Below are positions 55,116 through 63,805 of a DNA stretch of 64,000 nucleotides, piece after piece; within the stretch, counting starts at the first letter, position 1; each line of letters opens with the position of its first letter. Location of the stretch: contig JAHCLO010000001.1 of NCBI GenBank assembly GCA_026125285.1, forward strand, positions 124,001 through 188,000. Reading direction: 5' to 3'. This stretch comes from Verrucomicrobiia bacterium (GTDB lineage Bacteria; Verrucomicrobiota; Verrucomicrobiia; Limisphaerales; JADLHS01). The notes beneath the pieces were generated by a model. It ran no database searches and was not told where the DNA came from. It saw only the letters and a list, made by a program, of their open reading frames with translations. The translations under genes and the position numbers were made by a program.

Positions 55116-56468
55116 TCACTTGGACGCGACTCTTTCCGGACGCTGGCCGGACGGAGATTCGTCTGCCGGGGCGCGTTCGGTGAAAAGCATGATCCCCTTG
55201 AGCAAGTCCATGGCACGGTCCAATTGCGGATCGCGCATGGCCCGAACGCGCTCACGGTCCTTTTCCTCCAGTGATTCAATGCCTCCGGGAGCGCGTTGCA
55301 GGAGAATGGCGCTTTCCTCTTCGTCGGTCATGGTCACGATGAAGTCCGGCGTGATGCCTTCCTCGTGAATGACCTTGTGGCTGGGCGTGTAGTATTTGGC
55401 CGTGGTCAGGCGCAATGCCGAGGCGCCGTCGGGTAACGGTATGATGCTCTGGACCGACCCTTTGCCGAAGGTCTTTTCACCCACCACCATGGCTTTGCAC
55501 ACGCCCAGCGCGGCGCAGTCCTGCAGGCAGCCCGCCACAATCTCCGACGCGCTGGCACTGCCGTAGTTGACGAGCACCACCACCGGTAGATTGCGAAATT
55601 CACCGCTGCGACCCGTGACGTTGCGCACGGAACTCTGGCCCGCCGTGGCGCCCTCGGTGGTGACGACCAGTTGGCCGCGGGGCAGAAATTTTTCGCACAC
55701 GGCCACCGCTTGATCGAGCAGACCGCCGGGATTCCAGCGCAAATCGAGAATTAGCGCCTGCATGCCTTGGTTTTTAAGTTTGCGCAGGGCGGCGTCGAGA
55801 TCGCCGCTGGTCTTCTCGCCGAATTGCGTTACCCGCACGTAACCAATCTTCGAGTCATCCAGCGGAAACTCTTTCTTTCCGTTGATGTCCTTGACCATCT
55901 CGACCTTGATGATCGCGCGGGTGAGTTGGTGGTCCTTGCTCTGGTTGGAGGAGGGACGAAAAGTGGTGATCGAAACCTCCGTTCCCGGTTCGCCCCGCAA
56001 CAGCTTCACGGCGTCCGGCAACGTCATCTTCTCGGTGCTCCTGCCGTCAATCTTCACGATGCGGTCGCCGGCCAGAATTCCCGCTCGAAAGCCCGGTGTG
56101 TCTTCGATGGGCGCCACCACCGTCACATAGTTGTCCCGCATCTGCACCACGATGCCCAATCCACCGAACTGGCCTTGTGTGTCACCTTGCAGTTCCTTGA
56201 ACTTGTCGGCATCGAGAAATTCACTGTGCGGGTCCAACTGGCCCACCATGCCGCGCAGCGCGTTGTGAACCAATTCCCGATACGTGAGCTTCTGGCCGTC
56301 CACGTACTCCTTGCGCACCTTCTCCATGACGTAGGAAAAGAGTTCGAGGTTGGGATAAACCGAATCCTGCTCGGCGGCGGCGGCGGAAGTCAGATAAAGA
56401 CGCGCCCCGACGGCGAGGTTGATGGCCAACAACACCGTCACCAGACTGTAAACCATGCTTCGTTTCAT
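55116..56468 (-). CDS. ctp: C-terminal processing peptidase, S41 family
   Basis: 450 residues from ATG 56468 (MKRSMVYSLVTVLLAINLAVG), an N-terminal anchor or signal. A PDZ domain (GLGIVVQMRDNYVTVV...GDRIVKIDGRS) is followed by the S41 protease domain, with the serine in VNYGSASASEIVAG and the lysine in GEKTFGKGSVQ. It acts in the periplasm, trimming or degrading proteins at hydrophobic C-termini. The length is typical. The frame is open to 56594, but upstream residues lack homology. It is probably co-transcribed with tsaD. Confidence 0.95.
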   Translation of the reverse strand: MKRSMVYSLVTVLLAINLAVGARLYLTSAAAAEQDSVYPNLELFSYVMEKVRKEYVDGQKLTYRELVHNALRGMVGQLDPHSEFLDADKFKELQGDTQGQFGGLGIVVQMRDNYVTVVAPIEDTPGFRAGILAGDRIVKIDGRSTEKMTLPDAVKLLRGEPGTEVSITTFRPSSNQSKDHQLTRAIIKVEMVKDINGKKEFPLDDSKIGYVRVTQFGEKTSGDLDAALRKLKNQGMQALILDLRWNPGGLLDQAVAVCEKFLPRGQLVVTTEGATAGQSSVRNVTGRSGEFRNLPVVVLVNYGSASASEIVAGCLQDCAALGVCKAMVVGEKTFGKGSVQSIIPLPDGASALRLTTAKYYTPSHKVIHEEGITPDFIVTMTDEEESAILLQRAPGGIESLEEKDRERVRAMRDPQLDRAMDLLKGIMLFTERAPADESPSGQRPERVASK

Positions 56469-56599
56469 AGCTGCATCATGCTTGCTCAGGCTGAAAATAG
56501 AAGGCATCGGCTTAATTGGCAAGAAATGCGTTGGCTGATGGCCAGCCGGGCACAATCTGTCGCCTCCTCGCCGCGCCTCCGATCGCCAGCCCATTCAGT

Positions 56600-57847
56600 T
56601 CAGCGCGATTTGACCTCGACGCGAACCTCCGGCGGATGCGCGTAATCATGCCACAGCCGGTCCAGTTCCGCGCGATCCGGCGGGCCATCGGCCACGACGA
56701 AGCGATAACGCGAAACATACGGCTGGCCGGGAACGATCTCCCAATCGCCGAGTTGTGAAGGCGCAAAACAAATGAACGGTTCCGTCGGATGCAACCGCAA
56801 TGGCTGTGGGGCGCGAAAGTTGTCCGGGTGGCCCAGAATCGCCACGCCCGACAACTCGCCGCCCAGGTCACCGCTGAGGTGAACCCAACGCGCGCGCGTT
56901 TCGTTGCCCGTCACCCGGTTGGTCTCGCCTTCTGAAGTCAGAAAGAACGCCTTGCCTTTGCCATTCCAATCCCAGTGCCCGCGGAAACCTAGGCCACCGT
57001 AATAATACTGCGGCAATTTTAGCGGACTTGCGGACGCGCACTCCTGGGTGGAAATCAGATCGAACATCCAAAACCGTCGCCCCGCGCCGGCTGGCAAAGC
57101 ATAGACCCGCACCTCCCATTCCTCAGTGAGCGCAGTCTTCTCCTCGGTCGCCGTCATGTCCACAAACCGGTGACGCGTCCGGAACGCGCCAAACACAGGC
57201 CCGGTCCAATAAGTGAGCGAGCCGGCATATTCCACCCGACCGGAGCCTTGTCCCATGTTCCAGAAATCCGGCGTGCGCCCCTCGAACTCGGTTTTGGTCC
57301 AGGGAAACCAGATGCCGTGATGGTGGGCATGATTGGATGGATAATCGTCCGTCACCGCGCGACCAGAGGGACTGAAGACTGGATGAATGTAACCGCCGCG
57401 CGCGAGAATGGGTTTGATGTCCGGCCGCGGCAATTCGCCGGGCTGCATCTGGTAATCCAACACCGGTTTGCCTCCGCTTGTAATCTTTAGTTTCTTTCCG
57501 TCGCGACGGATTTCCACCCCGCCGCCGGATTCAGGTATAGGCGGCGCGCCAGCCAACAGTTCAAACATCGCCGTCTGATGCTTCGTCAGCTTCGAGAGCA
57601 CAAAACTCGCGCGCCCGTCCAAATCAATTTGCACAGGAATCAGCCGGCCTTGGCCGTCGCGCAACTGCCAGTCCGTTTGCTTTGACTTTGGCGGCGTAAA
57701 ATCAACGATGGTTTGCGCGCGATCGAAGTCCCCAGCCGCCACCACAACACGCGCTTCTTCTCCCGGAGCCACCGTGATCCATCCCGCCGCGAGCGTTGCG
57801 ACCACCAAGGCAGGATTGAATCGGCGAAGTTGGCTGGCAGATTTCAT
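56600..57847 (-). CDS. DUF6807 (PmoA-like family) secreted protein
   Basis: 415 residues from ATG 57847 (MKSASQLRRFNPALVVATLA), with a signal-type N-terminus. The conserved middle includes RGGYIHPVFSPSGRAVTDDY and PSNHAHHHGIWFPWTKTEFEG, then YGGLGFRGHWDWNGKG and GHPDNFRAPQPLRLHP, matching the PF14100/DUF6807 family. Despite the name, this family is not a methane monooxygenase subunit; its enzyme activity is unproven and a histidine-rich site suggests carbohydrate-linked chemistry. It is probably periplasmic. It lies 131 bp upstream of ctp. Confidence 0.88.
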   Translation of the reverse strand: MKSASQLRRFNPALVVATLAAGWITVAPGEEARVVVAAGDFDRAQTIVDFTPPKSKQTDWQLRDGQGRLIPVQIDLDGRASFVLSKLTKHQTAMFELLAGAPPIPESGGGVEIRRDGKKLKITSGGKPVLDYQMQPGELPRPDIKPILARGGYIHPVFSPSGRAVTDDYPSNHAHHHGIWFPWTKTEFEGRTPDFWNMGQGSGRVEYAGSLTYWTGPVFGAFRTRHRFVDMTATEEKTALTEEWEVRVYALPAGAGRRFWMFDLISTQECASASPLKLPQYYYGGLGFRGHWDWNGKGKAFFLTSEGETNRVTGNETRARWVHLSGDLGGELSGVAILGHPDNFRAPQPLRLHPTEPFICFAPSQLGDWEIVPGQPYVSRYRFVVADGPPDRAELDRLWHDYAHPPEVRVEVKSR

Positions 57848-58351
57848 AATTAGTGGCGTCGTGGCCGGGAAACAATAAAAGCGCGGCGAGCCGTTGGCAA
57901 GCGGCGCCCGCAGGTGGGAATTTGCGCGCGAAGCCTTGGCGACCTGCGCCAGGGCTTCACCGGTAGAGTGAAATAGGAGCGCCGAAAAGTTGTTCCCAAC
58001 TGACCTGCCAGCATGGCTTGGCTGGAATTCGGTAGTGGCGATTATCATCGGACTTTGCTTTATGCTGGCGCATGAGATTGTCTCGCACAGGCAAGCGTGG
58101 CGAGCAGCGAAGCACGGGGACCCTGTGAGTTTGTGATGGCGAGCGTAATGCCAGATCTCTGGAGCGAACTGAGCCCCGCCGGGCGGCCAGACGGTTTGAA
58201 TGATTTGTCAGTGACTGTTGCAGCCGTCCGGGGCTTGCGTTCCCAACACCACCACAATACCGTTGTTCGACTTTCAGTTCTGCGCTCCGCGGTCTGTGGC
58301 CCGGAGCGCGGTCGTGGTTCTGGACGTACGGTTTAGTCGTCCTGTTCGCGA
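57848..58351. other. Non-coding stretch between divergent genes
   Basis: 504 bp between the start of the DUF6807 gene (minus) and the hypothetical membrane protein (plus). Short open frames exist but lack codon structure. An 8-bp hairpin GCGCTCCG/CGGAGCGC occurs near 58280-58310. No promoter could be picked with confidence. Confidence 0.45.
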
Positions 58352-58918
58352 ATGGAGACCAATTCAAAAAATGGAAGCAGACTGTCGCCTGGGTCCGTAA
58401 CAGCGCTCTTCGTGCTTTTTGTCCTGGTCGCTCCATTCGCTCTGCTCTGGCTTTCTCAGTGCGATTTCATCTACTACCGGCATTACAACCGTATCAAGGC
58501 GTTGGTAGAGAAACTGCCAGACGCCAAAATCACTGATACCTGGCTGCACAGGGACATCACGCTTGAGGACTTCGGATTCGATGTGCAGGTTCGCCAATGC
58601 GAGCCCATCCGGCTGAATTTCTATGAAGGAGGCGACTGGTATCGCGATTTCGGGACAATTGATGGGATCATCTTCTCAAAACCATACAACCCTGCAACCA
58701 ACGATTATGAGATTACGATGGTCTCTTGCGATGAGCTTGCTCGGGCAGGAATACGTGTTCGCAATCTTGCGGACACAATCTCTCAACTGGAGGCCGTCTT
58801 GGCCTACCTCAAGAGCTGGCCCGACAATCAGTCTGACACACCTCGAGGCGGAGCGTATTACATTCTCATTTATTACGATTTGAATGCATACAAGCAGACC
58901 CAGAGTGCCACCTCCTGA
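58352..58918 (+). CDS. Hypothetical membrane-anchored protein
   Basis: 188 residues (METNSKNGSRLSPGSV). One membrane helix (TALFVLFVLVAPFALLWLS, about 17-35) is followed by a soluble domain, probably periplasmic, with a tyrosine-rich end (GGAYYILIYYDLNAY). No known family recognised. Its composition is less GC-rich than the neighbours. It stands alone; after it, 58919-59118 holds only a small hairpin (GGTCCCGC/GCGGGAC near 59023-59062). Confidence 0.65.
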   Translation: METNSKNGSRLSPGSVTALFVLFVLVAPFALLWLSQCDFIYYRHYNRIKALVEKLPDAKITDTWLHRDITLEDFGFDVQVRQCEPIRLNFYEGGDWYRDFGTIDGIIFSKPYNPATNDYEITMVSCDELARAGIRVRNLADTISQLEAVLAYLKSWPDNQSDTPRGGAYYILIYYDLNAYKQTQSATS

Positions 58919-59118
58919 TAAGCCGACGCAAATCATTGAGCGGGTACGAGTCTAAGGCTGGGGCAAGGTGGTGCTGTGCAGGCAGGCGCTTTTTTGCGCC
59001 ACACTCTTTCCTTCCACTTGTCGGTCCCGCAACCGAGGTTGCTGGCGGGACGGTCACGAAGCCGCTTAAAGCAGGACAACGTAGTCTGGCACTTTGCTCC
59101 AGGCACCACCCATCTTTG

Positions 59119-59823
59119 CTACCTTTGGTTCCCTGTGTTGGCCGCCAAGCCCGCGAGCAGCGCCGCGATGTAAGGGATATCCGCCGGCACAGTGACTTTG
59201 GGATTGGGCGCATCGCCACGCACCAATCGCACGGGTTGACCGATCAGCTCGCACGCCGCCGTGTCATCGGTCACCGTAAGTCCGCGCCGGCGCACGGCTT
59301 CCAATGCACGGCGGATGATTTCCACGCGAAAGGTCTGTGGCGTTTGCACCGACCACAACCGCGCGCGATCCACGGTGCGCAAGATCGTCTGACCGTCCGC
59401 GGATTCCTTGATGGTATCGCTCACGGGCTGCGCGGCGACGGCGGCACCCGTTTCGCCCGCGGCCTGAACAGTTGCCTGGATCAAGGTTTCGCTCGTGCAA
59501 GGCCGGGCGGCATCCTGGATGGCAATGATCTGCGCGTGCGATGAAATGGCCGCCAATCCGTTCCACACCGAGACCTGACGTTCAACCCCGCCCGCGACGA
59601 GACGATGTGGCTTGCGAAAGTTAAAGCGCACGGCCAGTTCCTGAAAAGCCGTCTGCTTGCCCTCGCGCACCACGAGGATAATTTCATCAATGCACTTCGC
59701 GTCCTCGTACCGCTGCCACGTGTGGGCGACCACGGGCCGACCCGCCACCTGGAGGAAAAGCTTGTCCACGTCCGCACCCATGCGGGTGCCTTTGCCGGCC
59801 GCGACGATGATGGCGCTGTTCAT
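59119..59823 (-). CDS. ispD: 2-C-methyl-D-erythritol 4-phosphate cytidylyltransferase
   Basis: 234 residues from ATG 59823 (MNSAIIVAAGKGTRMGADVD). The CTP-binding loop AAGKGTRMG, IAIQDAARPCTSE, and the late TDDTAACELIGQPVRLVRGD segment are standard. It couples CTP to methylerythritol phosphate in the non-mevalonate isoprenoid pathway, whose products feed the squalene-hopene cyclase encoded elsewhere in this window. It is monocistronic. The frame remains open upstream to 59961 without homology. Confidence 0.95.
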   Translation of the reverse strand: MNSAIIVAAGKGTRMGADVDKLFLQVAGRPVVAHTWQRYEDAKCIDEIILVVREGKQTAFQELAVRFNFRKPHRLVAGGVERQVSVWNGLAAISSHAQIIAIQDAARPCTSETLIQATVQAAGETGAAVAAQPVSDTIKESADGQTILRTVDRARLWSVQTPQTFRVEIIRRALEAVRRRGLTVTDDTAACELIGQPVRLVRGDAPNPKVTVPADIPYIAALLAGLAANTGNQR

Positions 59824-59914
59824 GGGCGGCAGGCTATGGACTGCCAATGGAAGTCTAAAGTCCAAAACACCGGCAACCCCGGCCTCGGCGCAATTCAGGT
59901 TTTTGTGACGGTGA

Positions 59915-60050
59915 ACGCACGCGCCTTCGCGTGCGGCGGTTGACGCCCTCGTCAACCGCACGGGCGCGCCTCCGCGCTCGTTTCGACGCGTGAGGGCGCG
60001 CGTCGTTTCGGCTGCGCGGCGCAGCCGAAATCACGCGCGTGCGCTCCCCA
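59915..60050. repeat. Folded dispersed repeat, copy 2
   Basis: About 136 bp matching 41333-41473 in the same orientation. The first hairpin GCGGTTGACG/CGTCAACCGC is identical. The last hairpin is TTTCGGCTGCG/CGCAGCCGAAA (60006-60030, loop CGG), where copy 1 has CCCGGCTGCG/CGCAGCCGGG; the two changed stem positions are compensated on the other arm. The right outer arm is shortened. It lies in the 410-bp gap between divergent ispD and the sugar dehydrogenase gene. Confidence 0.85.
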
Positions 60051-60233
60051 CGCATGCGAGTTGCAACAGACTTGCCTTGCGGACAGAAGCGATGCCAGGG
60101 AATTGAAGCGTGCAGGAACTGTCGGTCTGCCGAAACATTTGCTGAAACATTTGCTTCCCTCCCCTGCCCGCTTCTGGCTTCATGGCCGGCAAAGCATGAA
60201 TCCACCCGTCGATTTCGTCGTCAAGTTGAGCCG

Positions 60234-61511
60234 ATGAACCATAAATCCATGTATTCTGCAAAACTCAAGCCCTGGGCTTGCGCGGCGAACGTTTCTCTCC
60301 TGCTGTCCCTCGGCGCATCGGGACTCACCGCCGCCGAGGGTCCGCCCGCGATCGAACTGAAAGACGCCTATCCGTTGCTGACCTTCGAGCGCCCGCTGTG
60401 GTTGGAGGATGCGCCAGATGACTCGAACCGCCGAATCGTCATCGAACAGGCGGGCCGCATTTGGTTGCTGCCGCAGGACCGGAATGGCGTCGAACGGAAG
60501 CTTTTCCTCGACATCTCGCATCGTCGGCCCTTTGTGCAGAATGAAGAAGGTCTGCTGGCGTTTGCGTTCCATCCGCAGTTTAAGACCAACGGAAAGTTCT
60601 ACCTCTACTACACGCAACAAAGCCCCAAGCGCAACGTGCTCAGCGAAGTGCGGGTTTCCGAGTCCGATCCCAATCGCGCCGATCTGACCACGGAGCGCGT
60701 GCTCATGGAGATTGAGCAACCGTATTGGAATCACGATGGCAGCACAGTGATTTTCGGGCCGGACGGTTATCTCTACTTCAGCACCGGCGACGGCGGCAGC
60801 GGTGGCGACCCACACAACGTCGGACAGAGCGGCCATCATTTGCTCGGCAAAATCCTGCGCATAGACGTCAACTCGCGCACGGGGCGGCTGGCGTACGGCG
60901 TGCCCAAGGACAATCCCTTCGTGGGCCGCGACCGGGACGGCACACTCAAGGAAGACCCGTTTGACACCCGCCCCGAAGGTGTGCGCCCTGAAATCTGGGC
61001 CTACGGCTTGCGCAACGTGTGGCGCATGAGTTTCGATCGCGAAACCGGCGAACTGTGGGCCGCCGACGTGGGCCAGGACAAATGGGAAGAAGTCAACCTC
61101 ATCGTCAAGGGTGGCAATTACGGCTGGAGCGCCCGCGAAGGTTTCCATCCGTACAAGGATCAGCGCGTGCGCGGCAGGTTGATTGATCCAATTCTGGAAT
61201 ATCCGCACAAACCCGAGTTCGCCGCGGAGAGCAAGTTTGCGGATCACAGCGTGGGCCTGAGCATCACCGGCGGTTACGTGTATCGCGGCCAGAAGTTTCC
61301 CGCACTTCGTGGCGTGTATGTCTATGCCGATTTCCAATACGGCACCATCTTCGGATTGCGCTACGAGAACGGCGAGGTCACCACTTACGGCGAATTGTCC
61401 AAGCCCAACCCCACGCGGCTGGTGGCCAGCTTCGGCGAGGATCGCGACGGCGAACTCTACATGCTGGCGTTTGACGGAAAGATTTACGAGATCGTCGCGC
61501 CGGGAAAATAG
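60234..61511 (+). CDS. PQQ-type sugar dehydrogenase (glucose/sorbosone dehydrogenase family)
   Basis: 425 residues from ATG 60234 (MNHKSMYSAKLKPWACAANV; ATG 60249 also possible), with a signal peptide ending near LTAAE. A six-bladed propeller with GLLAFAFHPQF, NHDGSTVIFGPDGYLYFSTG, EIWAYGLRNVWRMSFD and GGNYGWSAREGF matches the GSDH family. It oxidises sugars in the periplasm with PQQ or as a non-enzymatic sugar-binding propeller. The gene is followed 14 bp later by the Tat-exported protein gene at 61526, so the two are likely one operon acting on the same substrate. Confidence 0.92.
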   Translation: MNHKSMYSAKLKPWACAANVSLLLSLGASGLTAAEGPPAIELKDAYPLLTFERPLWLEDAPDDSNRRIVIEQAGRIWLLPQDRNGVERKLFLDISHRRPFVQNEEGLLAFAFHPQFKTNGKFYLYYTQQSPKRNVLSEVRVSESDPNRADLTTERVLMEIEQPYWNHDGSTVIFGPDGYLYFSTGDGGSGGDPHNVGQSGHHLLGKILRIDVNSRTGRLAYGVPKDNPFVGRDRDGTLKEDPFDTRPEGVRPEIWAYGLRNVWRMSFDRETGELWAADVGQDKWEEVNLIVKGGNYGWSAREGFHPYKDQRVRGRLIDPILEYPHKPEFAAESKFADHSVGLSITGGYVYRGQKFPALRGVYVYADFQYGTIFGLRYENGEVTTYGELSKPNPTRLVASFGEDRDGELYMLAFDGKIYEIVAPGK

Positions 61512-61525
61512 CCGCTTACGGCCCG

Positions 61526-63670
61526 ATGTATTCCCGCCGCCGATTTCTTCAGACCAGCGCCGCCCTGGCGGCCAGTGTGGGGGCGACCTGGAGCGGGTTT
61601 GCACAGGAACAGGCGGAATTCGCCTTCGAACCGGAACGCGCGCTGATTCCGGCTCCGCGTGATCCGTCCGCCTGGCCGGCGTTCCGAAAACAACTCGCCG
61701 ATTGGCGCGCGCAGAAGCGGTGGTCGCTGAATTACTCCAACGCGCTCTATCACCGCCCGGACTTTGCCTGGGTGCAACGCTGTTTCTCGTGCTGCTTCCT
61801 GATGATGTGCGACCAGACGTTCTACGATCCGAAACGCGGCGATTATACCGTCAAGGCGTTTCTCGATCACGGTGAGCGGGAGTTTGGTGGTTACGATGGC
61901 GTCGTGTTGTGGCACGCTTATCCGCGAATCGGTTTTGACCAGCGCAACCAGTTCGATTTCTACCGCGACATGCCCGGCGGCCTCCGGGGCCTGCGTAGAA
62001 TCGTGCGCGCGCTCCAGCGGCGTGACGTGAAGGTGTTCATCAATTACAACCCGTGGGACACCGGCACGCGCCGCGAAGGCAAGGACGACCTCGACGCACT
62101 CGTGGAAATTGTCCAAGCCATCGGGGCCGACGGCATTTTCCTCGATACGATGGACAAGGCGGCCACCGAATTTCGCACGAAGCTGGACGCGGTGCGTCCC
62201 GGCGTGGCTCTGGAAAGCGAACTGGCGTTGCCGCTGGAGCGGATTCACGATCATCATCTGAGCTGGGCGCAATGGTTCGCCGACAGCGCAGCGCCGGGCG
62301 TCTTGCGCAATAAATGGTTCGAGCGCCGTCATCAACAACATCAGATCAAGCGATGGGATCGGGAGCACAGTGGCGAACTCCACACGGCCTGGATGAACGG
62401 CAGTGGGATGATGGTCTGGGAAAACGTCTTCGGCTCGTGGGTGGGCTGGAACGCGCGCGACCGATCCCTCTTGCGCGCCATGCTGCCCATCCAACGCCGC
62501 TTTGCGCGACTATTCACCGGTGAACACTGGACTCCGCTGGTACCCACCCTGGAACCGAATGTCTATGCCAGTGAATGGAGCGCCGAAGGCCTGCGGCTGT
62601 GGACTCTGATCAATCGCTCGACGCAGACCGTCCGTGGCCCGTTGTTGAAAGTATTGGCAAGCGGCGAACAGTTTCTTGATTTGATCGCTGGGAACGAAGC
62701 TACCGCCAAACAAACAACCGATGGCGTGGAACTGCACGGGTACATACCGCCACGCGGGATCGGTTGTTTCCTGGCTTTGCGTCCTGACCAAGCAACGAAG
62801 CGCAGCCTTCGCAACTTTCTGGCGAACCAACGCGCCCTGGCTGATCGCGCTGAGTGGCACACCGAATTTCCAACGCGGCAAACGCGCGCAATCATCACAC
62901 CGTCCACCGCCAAACGGCCACACGCGCCTCCCGGCATGGTCGAAATCCCGGCGGCTCGTTATACCCAATCCGTGGAATTGCGCGTTCGCGAGTGCGGCTT
63001 TTATGAGTCCTCGCCGGAACGGGGTCTCGTCGGCAATGACCTGCACAAGATGCGAACGTTCACCCGCGAGATCACCTTGTCTCGTTATGCCATGGACCTC
63101 ACTCCGGTAACGAATGGGCAGTTCGCGGAGTTCCTGAAGGCCAGTCGCTACCGTCCGCGCCATGCCGAGAATTTGCTGCGGCACTGGGTCAACCATGCGC
63201 CACCGCCGGGGCAGGAAGATCATCCGGTGGTGTATGTGGACCTCGACGATGCCCGCGCTTACGCGCGCTGGGCCGGCAAACGGTTGCCCACCGAAGAAGA
63301 ATGGCAATACGCCGCCGAAGGACCCGATCAAAACCGATTTCCCTGGGGCAACGAAATGCGCCCCAATGTGTGCAACGACGGAAGTCGCGGCGACACTACG
63401 GGCGTGATGAGGTTTCCCGCCGGCCGGTCAGCGTTCGGGTGTTACGACCTCTGCGGCAATGTCTGGCACTGGACGGAAAGCGAGCGATCCGACGGCCGGA
63501 CGCGATTCTGCATGCTCAAGGGCGGAAGCTGGTTCCAGGCACAAGGCTCGGCCTGGTACGCCGACGGCGGCCCGCAACCCTGCCAGTTCGCCGCCAAGTT
63601 CCTGCTGCTGTGGCCCGGATTGGATCGCTGCTCCACCATCGGCTTCCGCTGCGTGGCGGACCTGACCTAG
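61526..63670 (+). CDS. Tat-exported glycosidase-like plus sulfatase-modifying-factor-domain protein
   Basis: 714 residues. A Tat signal (MYSRRRFLQTSAALAASVGA) precedes a TIM-barrel-like domain (about 40-330) with DVKVFINYNPWDTG and GADGIFLDTMDKA, like glycosidase-related families. A C-terminal FGE-sulfatase/SUMF1 domain covers about 470-714, with MDLTPVTNGQFAEFLKASRY, GKRLPTEEEWQYAAEG, FPWGNE and CYDLCGNVWHWTES. The usual copper-site cysteines after GGSW are missing (here GGSWFQAQGSAW), so formylglycine synthesis is doubtful. It ends in tandem stops TAG TGA. It probably acts outside the cytoplasm on carbohydrate, with the sugar dehydrogenase. Confidence 0.9.
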   Translation: MYSRRRFLQTSAALAASVGATWSGFAQEQAEFAFEPERALIPAPRDPSAWPAFRKQLADWRAQKRWSLNYSNALYHRPDFAWVQRCFSCCFLMMCDQTFYDPKRGDYTVKAFLDHGEREFGGYDGVVLWHAYPRIGFDQRNQFDFYRDMPGGLRGLRRIVRALQRRDVKVFINYNPWDTGTRREGKDDLDALVEIVQAIGADGIFLDTMDKAATEFRTKLDAVRPGVALESELALPLERIHDHHLSWAQWFADSAAPGVLRNKWFERRHQQHQIKRWDREHSGELHTAWMNGSGMMVWENVFGSWVGWNARDRSLLRAMLPIQRRFARLFTGEHWTPLVPTLEPNVYASEWSAEGLRLWTLINRSTQTVRGPLLKVLASGEQFLDLIAGNEATAKQTTDGVELHGYIPPRGIGCFLALRPDQATKRSLRNFLANQRALADRAEWHTEFPTRQTRAIITPSTAKRPHAPPGMVEIPAARYTQSVELRVRECGFYESSPERGLVGNDLHKMRTFTREITLSRYAMDLTPVTNGQFAEFLKASRYRPRHAENLLRHWVNHAPPPGQEDHPVVYVDLDDARAYARWAGKRLPTEEEWQYAAEGPDQNRFPWGNEMRPNVCNDGSRGDTTGVMRFPAGRSAFGCYDLCGNVWHWTESERSDGRTRFCMLKGGSWFQAQGSAWYADGGPQPCQFAAKFLLLWPGLDRCSTIGFRCVADLT

Positions 63671-63702
63671 TGATGAGCCGAAGGCCATCTGGCCGAGAAT
63701 GT

Positions 63703-63780
63703 AGGAGACGAGATCAGGAGTCTCTGGCAGACCTTCGCGAAATCGCGAGAATCGCGGACTCGTTGCCACGTCTCCTACGC
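63703..63780. repeat. Imperfect palindrome with GTAGGAGACG arms
   Basis: GTAGGAGACG at 63703-63712 pairs with CGTCTCCTAC at 63771-63780. GAGTC (63719-63723) and GACTC (63759-63763) extend the match, with mismatches between. The centre is TCGCGA-rich. It lies between convergent genes, 33 bp after the stop at 63670, and may be a bidirectional terminator or a mobile palindrome. Confidence 0.7.
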
Positions 63781-63805
63781 AAGGAGGCAGTCCCTTGCCC
63801 GGCTG

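Noticed and set aside
58097-58336. A 79-codon plus-strand frame upstream of the hypothetical membrane protein
   Set aside because: There is no codon bias, no domain and no plausible ribosome binding site, and an equally long antisense frame exists.
60180-61604. A 474-codon minus-strand frame opposite the sugar dehydrogenase gene
   Set aside because: The plus strand encodes an intact propeller with family motifs. The minus product is His/Ala-rich and featureless.
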